A stretch of 64,000 bases of DNA from Metaphire vulgaris (Eukaryota; Annelida; Clitellata; Crassiclitellata; Megascolecidae), in the NCBI GenBank assembly GCA_018105865.1, contig CM030851.1:1488969-1552968 (forward strand), in the 5' to 3' direction. The notes beneath the pieces were generated by a model that ran no database searches, was not told the DNA's origin, and was given only the letters and a program-made list of their open reading frames with translations. Shown here one piece after another: positions 32,594-43,069 of this stretch; position 1 is the stretch's first letter; each line of letters begins with the position of its first letter. A program made the position numbers and the translations under genes.

Positions 32594-33089
32594 CAGGGTT
32601 GTCTATAGGAATAGTATTTTCATGGGAATCCCATGGGAATTGTCACATGAGATGGGACGGGATGGAACAACACACATTACTATGTTTCATTAGTCCCATG
32701 TAACAGAATGGGACAGCAGCCATGTCATAATAACTCTATCTATGTCAGAGGTACTCTTCATTTTTCAACTTTTAAAAGCTTTTTACCATTCTTTTTCTTC
32801 ATATATGTATCTATATTTTGTGATGGGACATTAAAGTTAATAGAATTACTTAATTCTGTCGATTTATAGGTCTATGTCTCTTTGTACATGTAGTACTATT
32901 TAATAGACACTAAGCCCAAACTTTCATAAATTTGATTTAATAATTTCATTTGAAATGCATTCCATATTAGTATTCCATATTAATAAATAATAGCATAATG
33001 AAATCCCATGGGATGGAATGGGATGGGACAGGCATGAAATTGCAATGGGATGGGATGGGACAGAAAAATATGTCCCATTCACAAGCCTG
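32594..33089. mobile_element. hAT-type MITE (CCATGGGATGG family), copy C
   Basis: Orthologue of 13710-14183, with the same 8-bp duplication ATTATCTC (32586-32593, 33090-33097), which dates the insertion before the gene duplication. Confidence 0.75.
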
Positions 33090-33774
33090 ATTATCTCTAA
33101 TTGATTCTTCTTCGGTCTGTGATCTTGCTTTTTAAGAACTGCAAGTTACAGTAGCTACTAGCAGTTGTTTAGCTAGCCATTTATTTATTAAACGCGACAG
33201 CTTCCATTCAGGTAGTATGTCTTTCGAACTACTCATTTGAAAAGTAAATTTCAAACAACAGGAAAAGAGATTTTGCAACGCACTTGGATCATTATGAACA
33301 TTGTCTTTCACAGGATTCTCGCAAATGTTACCTATGAAAAAGAAAAACATGCACGTCATGCGATGTTTATGGTATTACCAAACGCATTTAATAGTACGAA
33401 TATATAAAGCGTTAGTAACCTAAAGGCCAGAGGCTTCATTTGGCCTGTGATGTTCCCAAATGCAATATGAGATCATCCGTTTAATTTTGAACTGTATATT
33501 AAGACACCCGTGTCTTTTAAATCACGAAATATGGTGGCTAGACATTAAAATCTACAGTTCCAGTTAAACGTGTTCATTACCAGAAATTTGTCTGCGCTGA
33601 CGAAAAATATTCCGGTTCAAAATGAGTCATTTGATTTGTTTATTATATACAGTACTAATTTAGCACTTCAGTAGCCATTTGTAACTTCTGGTGTCGCGGT
33701 GATTGATCTTTTGTACGAAATTGGCGATAAATCAAATATTCTTACTAGTATATAGGCCTACAGTATGTTGTTAT

Positions 33775-33778
<4 letters not shown>

Positions 33779-33843
<65 letters not shown>
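33779..33843. repeat. (ATT)n microsatellite
   Basis: Perfect ATT tract of about 21 units, at the place corresponding to the copy B tract at 15402. Confidence 0.95.
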
Positions 33844-33907
33844 GGCCTATATTACAATTTTTTTCAAATTGGAAAATTTTATTACCCAAAACTTTGGATA
33901 CAAGAAA

Positions 33908-34188
33908 CCAGTGGCGTCATTTCACACTTTTCTTGGAGGCGAGAAAATTTTTTTGCAAATTTTTGACAAATTTTGGGCAAATTTTGGCAATTTTAAGGCA
34001 TTTTTGCAATTTTTTGCAAATTTTTTGCAAATTTTGAGCAATTTTGGCAAATTTTAGGGCCAATGTTGGAAAATTTGCAATTTTTTGATATTTTTGGCAA
34101 TTTTTTGCACATTAATACATCATAAATTAATATTTTCACTTCCTTGGGGGCCACGGCCCCAACCCCCCAAATGACGCCTCTGCGAGAA
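33908..34188. mobile_element. MITE with TTTTGGCAAA-rich interior
   Basis: Ends CCAGTGGCGTCATTT and, inverted, CAGAGGCGTCATTT. The interior repeats GCAAATTTTTGG many times. Private to copy C. Confidence 0.55.
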
Positions 34189-34272
34189 ACGTTGTGCAAA
34201 ATGGAAGTTCACCTTGTCAATATTTAGTCAGTATTTAATTAATTGCAAGCAGCAAACAACGTATTATTATAC

Positions 34273-34621
34273 AGTGGTTCTTAACCAGGGGTACTAGTAC
34301 CCTTTGGGGGTACTTGAAAAACATTGTGGAGGTACTGAAAAATCCGGAAATAAAGTCTGTTTAAAGACTTTTACTACAATTTATCCTGTATAGTATACAA
34401 GTACTGTAGAAATTTTTGTACTAAATTAGAAATTTTAAAGAAAAATTCCACTTTCTGGCATGAGCATAATCTGTGGCATATGTTTTTGTGGTTTATAATT
34501 ATTTTCAATATATTGCAGAGCAAAAACTTTTGTCCTAGGATAAGGTATGCTGGTAGGGAGTACTTCATTCTCTTATACTTGTTTCAGGGGTAGGTAATCG
34601 TAAAAAGGTTAAGAACCACTG
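34273..34621. mobile_element. hAT-type MITE, CAGTGGTTCTTAACC family (copy C)
   Basis: Inverted ends CAGTGGTTCTTAACC. Copy B has uninterrupted ACGTATAAAATG at this point, showing the empty site. The same family is at 44553-44919. Confidence 0.7.
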
Positions 34622-35724
34622 ACGTATAAAATGAAATTTCACCGGAACTTTGATTGTACGCAATTTTCCAGGACACTGTTGTAGTTGTTCCATAAGAACC
34701 TACTTCCATCGCTGTTAAATTTGCTATCAACGAGTTGTCTGGATAATACAAGATCAGATGCTTTCCGGTCTCGTTTCCTTTTCCTATTGTCATTGACCCG
34801 TTTGCCCATGATATCCACAGCGACACGGGTACTGTTCCATTTTGCATCAGACCCTCATCAGTTGGAAGGCAGCTTGCAACAGGTAAATTATTGTTGGTGT
34901 TCCTGTTAGAACCACAGTTTAAACAACTACATGTAAATGCTATAAATTAATTATCGCCATCACATTGATAGTGTCCCATCGATTCCGTTAAGACTAATTT
35001 TATAGTTACTAAATCTCTTCAAAATAAAAGAAGCATTAAAATTCAGTCTTTTCCTGTTAATTTAGTATTTGATAATATAATTAATTGCCCATCACTTCAT
35101 ATATTATTATTATTTTATTGCCTGGTATTATTATTAATGAATCTTTTAATAGTTTATCACGCATTTGTATATATTATATGCGCCGTGAACATGACAGGCC
35201 GTAAAAGTAGGCCTATATATCAGAGCGGAAATATCAATACACTGAATTGATCCAGCATTGGCATTATGTCCATTGCATTTGATGCATTTGCTGAACCACA
35301 AAAGTATTAGACCATAACAGAGAAAACGAACGAACGCGTAAATGTTAGGTGGTTAGGTCAAGACAAGGAATTGAGAAATGGCTGTAGATAGGAACCAGTC
35401 CAATATTGTCATTAGGTAATTTAACTCGCGTGCAGAGTTATTATAAGGATTGCTAGGAAATTTTGATTCGCCGATAACTGATATTTGCCTGAGTGCAACT
35501 GGAAAATACCTAAAGACATTGTATCGTGGCAAAGGATAGCATAATACTAATTGAGGAAGAGCAGATTTGAAAAAGATGGGGCAAATATGTAGTAGAACTG
35601 TATGACGACAACAGAAAAAAAGAAAAAATTACTGAACGACAGTCCAGGCACAACCATATTGAAAGACGAAGTCATAGAAGTACTAAGACGAATGAAGAAT
35701 AACAAGTCAGCAGGACCTGATTTA

Positions 35725-36200
35725 TTTATTTATTTCTAGACAATTTCTCCAGCGCAGTAAACAAGGCTAAGGCCTACGACAAAAGCATTTTGACATAATT
35801 CTATCAGTTAAATCCTATATTAAATAGGTGTGTTTTTAAGTTCCTAAGAAAGGATTCCACAGAGACAGCTTCCGACACAACGTCAGGTAACGAGTTCCAC
35901 AGTAACGGATTCCCTTTGGAGAATGACCTTTCTCCAAACTTGGAGGTCTTTGACGGAGGAGGGACAAGCAGCAGGACTCGACGACTCGACCGAAGCTTCA
36001 TTCTCGACTCATTTGACGTCGTTCGCTGCACCAGCGCACTCAGATATTCTTGGCAGTGTGGGTCATAAAGGGCTCGGAAAGTGAGCCAACAACGCTTGTA
36101 AACAATACGCTGTTGAACGCGTAACCAGTGGAGGCGATCTCTCAGCAGTGACGTGATGTGGTCATTCCAGCGACAACCGAAGACCACTCGTGCAGCCAGA
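35725..36200 (-). mobile_element. CR1/L2-like LINE 3' end nested in copy C LINE
   Basis: Open for 127 codons on minus: DHITSLLRDRLHWLRVQQRI, KRCWLTFRALYDPHCQEYL, FGERSFSKGNPLLWNSLPDV, SFLRNLKTHLFNIGFN. This is the C-terminal part of a CR1/L2-group ORF2, with a TTTATTTA tail at 35725. One of the better preserved copies here. Confidence 0.75.
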
Positions 36201-36280
36201 TTCAGTACTGATGATTATTATTATGTATTCTTGATGATTAACATCGTAATTGAAATGATTGTTAAAAGCGCCGGTGAGGC

Positions 36281-36286
<6 letters not shown>

Positions 36287-36327
<41 letters not shown>
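36287..36327. repeat. (GA)n microsatellite
   Basis: Uninterrupted GA tract of about 20 units. Confidence 0.95.
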
Positions 36328-36330
<3 letters not shown>

Positions 36331-38168
36331 ATGGCAAATATCATTATATAAAAACGATAAAAAAAAATAATATAAAAAATCAATTATCCCACTTACCTGG
36401 AAAACAGGATCCAGAAAAATGAAAACTATCGAACAATAAGCTTAATCAACGATGTGACAAAATTTATTAGAATTCTCCTGTCCAGAGCAAGAAACAAATT
36501 AAAACCACAAATAGCAGAAGAACAGTTTTGATTCGGAGAACAGCTGGGCTGCAGAAATGCCACATACGTTTTAAGACTGCTGGCAGAAGGAACAATAGAG
36601 GTCAAAAAGACCTATACATATGCTTTGGAGATTATGAAAAAGCGTTCGACAATTCATATTAACGAGGTCAAATGCATATTGATATCAGAATGCTGTTTCG
36701 TTTCGGAAGAATGCATAGTTCGCAAGAGAAGGCCAAGGAATTGAGAATTGGCTGGAGAAGGCAAAGAATCCAAATGATGTCATTGGTAATTAACTCGCAT
36801 GCATAGTAATTACAAGAATTTTAAACAAGCCTTTGATTCGTTGATAACTGATATTTACCTGATTTGGGTTCTGAAACTCGGCCCATCGAAAACAATCTCA
36901 TACATCTGCTGCGTGTATTGTCCGGGAACAGATACCAAAGCCACCTGTGCGGCTCTAGGGCCCTGAACTTCAAAGACAACGCTGCATTTGTCTTTAACAT
37001 CATATCCTGTGGGAACGTATCCATAGCCGGTGGTATTTGCGATGAAATAGTCTTTTACAAAAAAATATATTTTCACACGATTCTAGATTCATTTAATCAG
37101 ATAGTTTATGAGCTACATGTTCAAAGTGATGGCAATGTCAATGTCAATGTCAATGTCAACATGAGGAAATAACTGAAAAAGCTAAATGTTTTTTGGAAGT
37201 TCATACACAGAAAAATTCTGCATAACCTCATAACGGCCATCAGGTAGATTGCAGAATATATCTTATTCTAGTCACTGAATGGAAATCTTCAACAGCTCTA
37301 CTGCAAAGTAATGTAATGTAACAAAGTATTTATATAGCGCCTCTTATAGCAGAGTCGGCCCTACCCAGAAGCCTTCCTACTGCGATTATTTTGAATGGGA
37401 AGGCGTTTCAGAATCTTTCTGAAACGCTCTCCCATTAAAAAAAAGATCAAATGCAGAATGTGAATCGCCTGATATAAGGGACTTATGTCGTCGTGTCTTT
37501 TTACTCCACAAGGACCCCGGCTGAGTGGAGCCGATTGAGTAGCACAGCTTTAAGATCAAAGTAGAGCAACTTCTCATAGTCAAGTCTATAGCCTAGAGCA
37601 GGTGAAAGTATGGGTTAAATTGAGAATGTGGGATGAACGATTTTCTATCTCAACCAACCCTGTCCGTCTGTTTTGTTTTTGAATCCAGTAAGAATTTCAA
37701 TATGACGATTAAATTGAATTAGTGTAAAATTAATGAAGAAGTGAAACCAATTAACGTTACTTCCGAATGACTCTCGAAACCTACCGGCGTCATTGATTAT
37801 CGTAAACGTGCATCGCGATTGTAAAACTGTAAACAAAAACATGATTAGACTTAAAATGCACTTGCGCAACAATTTAAACCAGTTCTTTTTCTAAGAAAAA
37901 TGGTTTGGGAACACACATCACATCTGTTTTGTATTAAGAAATTATGATTGGATTTGTACTTTGCAACACTAGATGGCAGCACCACTACAGGTCCTTCGTC
38001 TTCTTCAGGTGTAACGGCATCAGTTCTTGACTATGATCCAAAGGACTTGCCTATAGCTAACCTCTTACCTGCTTCAGGAAAGGTTTTGGATGTTGATGAA
38101 AATATTTAAAAGGACCTAAGTTGGGATCAGCTGTATTTCCTAAAGGCATGCTTAGCAGTGCAAGAAGG

Positions 38169-38356
38169 TAGTGGCGGCTCCACCGGGGGCTGGGGGAGCC
38201 CGTTCCCCCTATTGAGTGCCTGCCCCACCAGTGCCCCCTCCCAGTCGGGACCCTATACTTAATGCTAAATACACTAAACAACAAATGGTTGCCCCCCATG
38301 ATTGGAAGTTGCCACCCCAACGGCCCCCCACTTGCCAAATCCTAGAGCCGCCACTG
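38169..38356. mobile_element. hAT-type MITE, AGTGGCGGCTC family (copy 2)
   Basis: Ends TAGTGGCGGCTC and, inverted, CAGTGGCGGCTC, with exact 8-bp duplications CAAGAAGG (38161-38168, 38357-38364). Confidence 0.8.
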
Positions 38357-38599
38357 CAAGAAGGTCATGATTCAAACCCAGGTATCCAATTTCTCCAAAG
38401 CAATCAATCAGGCTGTTTAAATCATTGCAGACGGCTAACAAAAGCCAACCGTATTTTATGTTTATATATGTACAAAGATGTTTCTTTCAAGCCTTTAAAA
38501 ATAATAAATTTCATCGTTTTAATGTTTATGGTCCATTATGGTATAAGATTAATTAAGTACAATTCTTCTTGTCAAAGTGGTACCAAATATTTATTTTTC

Positions 38600-39226
38600 A
38601 TTCATTCATTCATTCATTCATTCATTCATAAGTTCATTAAAAGGCGCAATTAAAACTAATGCGCCTCGGCTGATTCACTGAACAGTATGTTATTAGACGA
38701 GCAAGAAATGTTGAGCGCGATTGAGTTTCATCGCATAACGATGGCGGTATAGAGCATTCCAGGATGAAGAGGCAAGCGGTCGGAACGAGCCATCTCCAAT
38801 TCTGGTATGCGTACGAGGAGCCCAGAGGATCCGAGTCGAGTTGGACCGTGTGTTTATAGGTCGTTTTCGGTCCCGTAGCAACTGATAACTTCGTTCGTCG
38901 ATCAGTTCACCTACGGACGTAGTTTTATTCGTCAGAGTTTGCACGTTCAGCCATCCAATCTTAATAATAGCAGACGTGGCCGTATGACGAGAGCAATTCG
39001 TATGGAAGGACAGTTTGATCTGACCTGCTTCTGTGCTCTGTATGACCTGAGGAGTCATGGGTGTTGATCTAGTCCATTTCGACCTCCACAAGTTCGACGC
39101 AAAGAAGTGTAACGGCCAGGCGGTCCTGGATGGTTGCACACCATCAGAGACTCTTTTGTATACACCGAGAAATCCATTTCGGCGATAAAGACGGTCAAAA
39201 TCCGAAGATTCGGGATCAAAACTCAA
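38600..39226 (-). mobile_element. Internally deleted LINE derivative
   Basis: One open minus frame of 177 codons holds IKIGWLNVQTLTNKTTSVGE, the very start of a LINE apurinic endonuclease, followed within about 25 codons by RTHTRIGDGSFRPLASSSWN, which resembles the far C-terminus of L2/CR1 ORF2. The endonuclease body and the reverse transcriptase are missing, so this is a non-autonomous deletion product. An (ATTC)n tail lies at 38600-38630. Confidence 0.5.
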
Positions 39227-39314
39227 CTAATATGATCCTCTGAGTGTTGCACTATGATCTTAGTGCAAAAATTCGATCAAACGAAAACCGCAAAACCAAC
39301 ATTTCAGCGATATA

Positions 39315-39830
39315 AGAGTCACTCACAACAGCCGAAACTACTCACACGCTTACGCGCGACAATCCCAAGCTCATTTTACTTCCTGCAGTTGTACTATGCA
39401 CTGGATAAAGCAGATCAGTCAATTATCTTGCCTGTACTTAAAAACAATTGCTACTTCGTACATCCAGAAAATATTTTGTTGACCGCTGTTTGTGATAGCT
39501 ATGAAGAGATTCGTAGGCTTGCAATCGATAAAATTATTGAAGCACGTCGAAATGAAGCAACAGGTGGAATACGATTATTTTGATAAGAACAACATCATAT
39601 TGAATTTGGCAGCAAAGTCATATTTTTATATGATTGATTGGACACAATGTATTGATACGTCACCGCCGCTGTTGTCCCATCTTTCTAATGAGCAGCTTAC
39701 TTATGACAAACCAATTATATTGCCCCATATATCGTTCACACGTTCGCACAAGCTGTAGAAAGAGCAATCAAAGATATAACTGCAGCCATTTCAAAAGTTA
39801 CGGCCACAAAGCGAGATATGGCATGATATT
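39315..39830 (+). pseudogene. Broken TE-type protein with C-terminal AQAVERAIK motif
   Basis: Frames switch twice: LDKADQSIILPVLKNNCYFV, PENILLTAVCDSYEEIRRLA, then NLAAKSYFYMIDWTQ, then (shifted) AQAVERAIKDITAAISKV. This order resembles an uncharacterised protein family found in many copies in invertebrate genomes, whose C-terminus carries HTQAVERxxK; I believe those are transposon-linked but am not certain. It lies in the first intron of copy C and is not translatable as one frame. Confidence 0.4.
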
Positions 39831-40208
39831 ACAAAGCAGTATCGCGACTGGAATTGCCTAGGATTGATAGCAAAGCTGATTTCTTGCGACTCGTGTAAAT
39901 CAATGACTGGAGAAAAGTAACATTCTACTTTGCTGGCATTCTAAATCACTATAGGTACACTTATAAAAAAATTATTTCCCTTCACAATGGCGATAGCAGG
40001 ATTACGCTCCAGATGAGAAAGCTTACCACGTGCAATCAGGATCAAGAAAATCAGTTTCAGTTTGCGAATCATCGTCTTGTAATTATAACTGTAACAGCCT
40101 GTAATTATTACGAGAACTTCGGTTGTGCTTTGCTCCTATTCTAAACTACATTTATAGACGCATACACGGTGAGTCGTGACGGAGCGTTGATTTACGCTCA
40201 ACTGATTC

Positions 40209-40214
40209 TTTATA
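40209..40214 (-). promoter_or_regulatory. Putative TATA box of copy C
   Basis: The minus strand reads GTATAAAGAATC about 137 nt upstream of the copy C start codon, aligned with the copy B motif. The flank beyond it (to about 40390) is also shared with copy B, so the duplication included the promoter. Confidence 0.4.
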
Positions 40215-40677
40215 CGATTCTTGTCAAAGAATTCTTAGCTGTTTTTCCTTTCCAATAGTTCGTCGATGAATTCTTCGGCGTTCCTGATGTCCTGTTACTG
40301 ACGTCTGAATCGATGCATTTCGGAGAAAGCAGTCAGCGTAAAGAAATCTCGACGTCTAAAATTCGAAAGTAGTTGTTTAGACTTTTAGACTTAGATGTAG
40401 TTCATTTGTTGCTGCAAGCGGACAATCGGATACTTTGGATGCGTAACTCATGAAAGCGCGCCTTGAGATCGATTTCTTGGACATAGTGTCTAATGGAGTT
40501 TCGATCCAGCGTATATGTCTAAACGATGAATGGCGAGCTTAATGCTCTCGAACAATAAGCAACAAACACATTTCACCGTCAACTAGTAGGCTATATAAAT
40601 TCTTCTTCTTCAGGCGCCTTGCTCTACTGCGTCAGCGGCCATGGACTTCACTTTGTTCGGTTTCTGTTGATCCTCAG

Positions 40678-40859
40678 CAGTGGCGGCTCCAGGATTTGGC
40701 AAGTAGGGGGCCGTTGGGGTGGCAACTTCTAACCATGAGGGCAACCATTTGTTGTTTAATGTATGTAGCATTAAGTATAGGGTCCCAACGGGGGGCTACT
40801 AGGAGGGCCAGGCACTCAATAGGGGGCACAGGCCCCTGCCCCCGGTGGAGCCGCCACTG
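40678..40859. mobile_element. hAT-type MITE, AGTGGCGGCTC family (copy 3)
   Basis: Ends CAGTGGCGGCTCC and, inverted, CAGTGGCGGCTCC. Target duplication ATCCTCAG / ATTCTCAG (7 of 8). Internal sequence in the opposite orientation to copy 2. Confidence 0.75.
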
Positions 40860-40929
40860 ATTCTCAGAAGCTCGATGTTGTTCTTGTCTACTTCCATTCC
40901 TTCTCTTAGTTTGTCTATAAATCTATATA

Positions 40930-40965
<36 letters not shown>
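40930..40965. repeat. (AT)n microsatellite
   Basis: Perfect AT tract of about 18 units. Confidence 0.9.
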
Positions 40966-40968
<3 letters not shown>

Positions 40969-41399
40969 GCTTTCGCTCTTTCCTCTAACGCCATGCCTGT
41001 CACTGCAAAGTTCTCCAGTCCATCTTTGCTCACAAAATATTTATGAATATAAATATTGATCCGTTTTGTCGGCTCTAAGATTGTACGTACTCTTTCATTT
41101 TACAATCCAGCACATACGTTGCCACTTTGACTGGCACACTCGCACAAACACAAACTCACTGACGCTTTTGATCTCCCATGATGATAGAAAACAATACGCT
41201 TATAGCAATGCACGGCATTACTCGTTTGTCCATAGATTGAGACTATTATGAACCTTCTCCATTCACTCTTGATCCATCCGACATATATTGACATTTCGAC
41301 ATTTCAATACATCACAACGTCAAACCACGTCTCAATCCATTGTTAAGAAAGCAACAACCTAGGAGAAGCTAAGTACTAATATCCAATAAAATAATTAAT

Positions 41400-41790
41400 A
41401 GGCATTAGTAAGGCCTCGTCTAGAATACTGTGTTCAGGCATGGAATTCATTCTTGAAAAAAGATAATAGAGCTTTTAGAAATGGTGCAAAGACGAGCAAC
41501 GAAGATGATCAATGGATGCCATAATTTAAGCTACGTAAAAAGACTTCAATATTGTGGACTGACAACATTACAAAGGAGAAGAGAGAGGAGGGAGATTTGA
41601 TGAAAGCATACAAAATAATGACTGGGAAAGTAGATGAGTCATACGATCGATTCTTTACATTGGCACACTATAACAGCACAAGAGGCCACAACTTCAAATT
41701 GTTTAAGCAGAGGGTGGGTCCAAGAAAGAAAAAAATTTTTAGTGCAAGGAAGCCAAGTTTTACCTCTTGTACCTTGGAGTTGCTTTGATG
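41400..41790 (+). mobile_element. LINE C-terminal fragment
   Basis: Plus-strand frames give ALVRPRLEYCVQAWNSFLKK, then CGLTTLQRRREEGDLMKAYK and RGHNFKLFKQRVGPRKKKIF: the region after the RT in CR1/Jockey-type elements (LEYC..AW, GLTTLxxRRxRGDL). Two frames; 5' truncated. Confidence 0.6.
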
Positions 41791-41934
41791 GCGCACCTTG
41801 AATAACGACAAAGACTATGCTATACGGTTTCATTTGAAGGCGGCCGGGCCAAACAGGAACAGTTCATGACTTAGTCCTAATATATTTATGGCGATAATGC
41901 GCAGGTTTCACGAAGTGATGTAGGCAGGGTTATT

Positions 41935-42835
41935 TCTAGGATCATCAATTTGGGGGTGTCGGTAAATTCAGGAGGTCTCCTGCTCAAAACAGTCTGACAA
42001 GCGGCGCCAACCCACTGCCTCCTATTCTAGAATTCTTTTTACGCCACTGAACACTGGACGTAGCGTCAAATGGAAGACAATTTCGCATCACATAATAAAA
42101 CTACTTTGACTTCCAATTAGAGATGCGAACGACGCGGTCTTTCTCCCGGTTTTCTGTTTTTAGTCTTTCGAGAAACTTTGATTTCAAGTAGATTATTAGC
42201 TGCACAAGCTTCGGTGCTCGATTTGCTCTCGAATGATAGAACACACGTTCTAGCTGTCGATTGACGGATAGGTCATTAATTAGGCGCCGGAAAATCCAAC
42301 GGAAAGGAGGCAACTTTACTCCAGAATGCCGGCGAAGTGCTAGAGCGTCATTGCCGTTGGGGCGGGGAATAGACGCCCTCTATTACTCTTGCAGAGTATT
42401 CACACAAGACAACTAGGCTATTCCTGTGCATTAATAGAGTAGTCCATAGGCTACTAGTTCTAACGGACAGTGGTGCGCCTTATACTCAGTTAATGAAATT
42501 TTCTCAAGATACTCTCAGATTTTTGAGAATTCCTAGGAATCTGAGAGACTAGTAGTTCATCTTATATTACTTTATTAAAACTTAGACCAATAAAATCCAG
42601 TGCTACTTTTTTATGTAATAGTCCAGTTTGTGAAATGATTGCACATAGAGCAATGTGAAAAATTACTAGTGAAATGACTCTGAACTTGAATACTGCATTT
42701 TATTCTTATTCGATTACATGTTTCATCGAGATTAATTATAGTGGCGCTACAGAAGTTTAAGCTGTAACTAGATCGATTGCAATTTGCTGAACCATCTACA
42801 AATCATAGCGCTATAAAATTTAACGCTCTATATTT
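41935..42835. other. Intergenic DNA with a MITE end
   Basis: CAGGGTTATTTCTAGGATCA at 41935 matches a terminus of the MITE at 46443-46657. Beyond it I see no gene, array or domain up to the promoter of the next gene. Confidence 0.35.
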
Positions 42836-42850
42836 GCAAGATGGCGGCGA
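42836..42850 (+). promoter_or_regulatory. YY1-type AAGATGGCGGC motif, probable TSS region
   Basis: AAGATGGCGGCGAG matches the YY1 consensus that commonly overlaps the start site of housekeeping genes in animals. It lies 230 nt upstream of the start codon of the C19ORF47-like gene and on the same strand. Its own ATG opens only a 15-codon frame (MAASLGSISF...), which would be an upstream ORF. Confidence 0.4.
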
Positions 42851-43069
42851 GTTTGGGTTCGATTTCTTTTTCTTCGTTTTTACATTAATATGTTATATAT
42901 TATAAATAATTCAAAGTAGTTTTCTATTAAGTTGTAGAAAAATAAATTATTTATTTGAAAGCATGTGGTGGTATTTTGTAATGTTAAGAGTTGACTGCAT
43001 TTAGTTTTAAATTGCGCTTTGGGCTCTTGTCAGAGCGTAAAGGACTTCTATAGCGCCATTAATGTAACA

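Larger units (their letters stand above)
35510..36660 (+). mobile_element. LINE interrupted by an opposite-strand LINE, copy C
   Basis: The plus-strand element reads KRWGKYVVELYDDN (35510-35722), breaks, then resumes at about 36230 (EMIVKSAGEAG) and continues to RT pieces ISLINDVTKFIRILLSRARN and KPQIAEEQFGFGEQLG (36420-36560). The break holds the minus-strand fragment 35725-36200. Confidence 0.6.
25790..40072 (-). pseudogene. FAMeT + PAN-domain gene, copy C (intact 5' half, broken second FAMeT exon)
   Basis: Minus-strand exons are 40027-40072 (signal peptide MIRKLKLIFLILIAR), 37785-37826, 36859-37051, 34643-34902, 33233-33331, 28678-28858, 28528-28618, about 28197-28329, 27789-28141 and 25790-26085 (stop). 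The first six join in phase and encode the signal peptide and a complete first FAMeT domain (GYGYVPTGYDVKDKCSVVFE, YEIVFDGPSFRTQI, SLWISWANGSMTIGKGNETG). Exon 27789-28141 is 353 nt against 352 in copy B. It carries TAA where copy B has CAA, and an extra base near 28040 that shifts the frame before the WISW core. The PAN exon is intact. A shorter protein from the first half remains possible, so 'pseudogene' applies to the full-length product. Confidence 0.65.
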
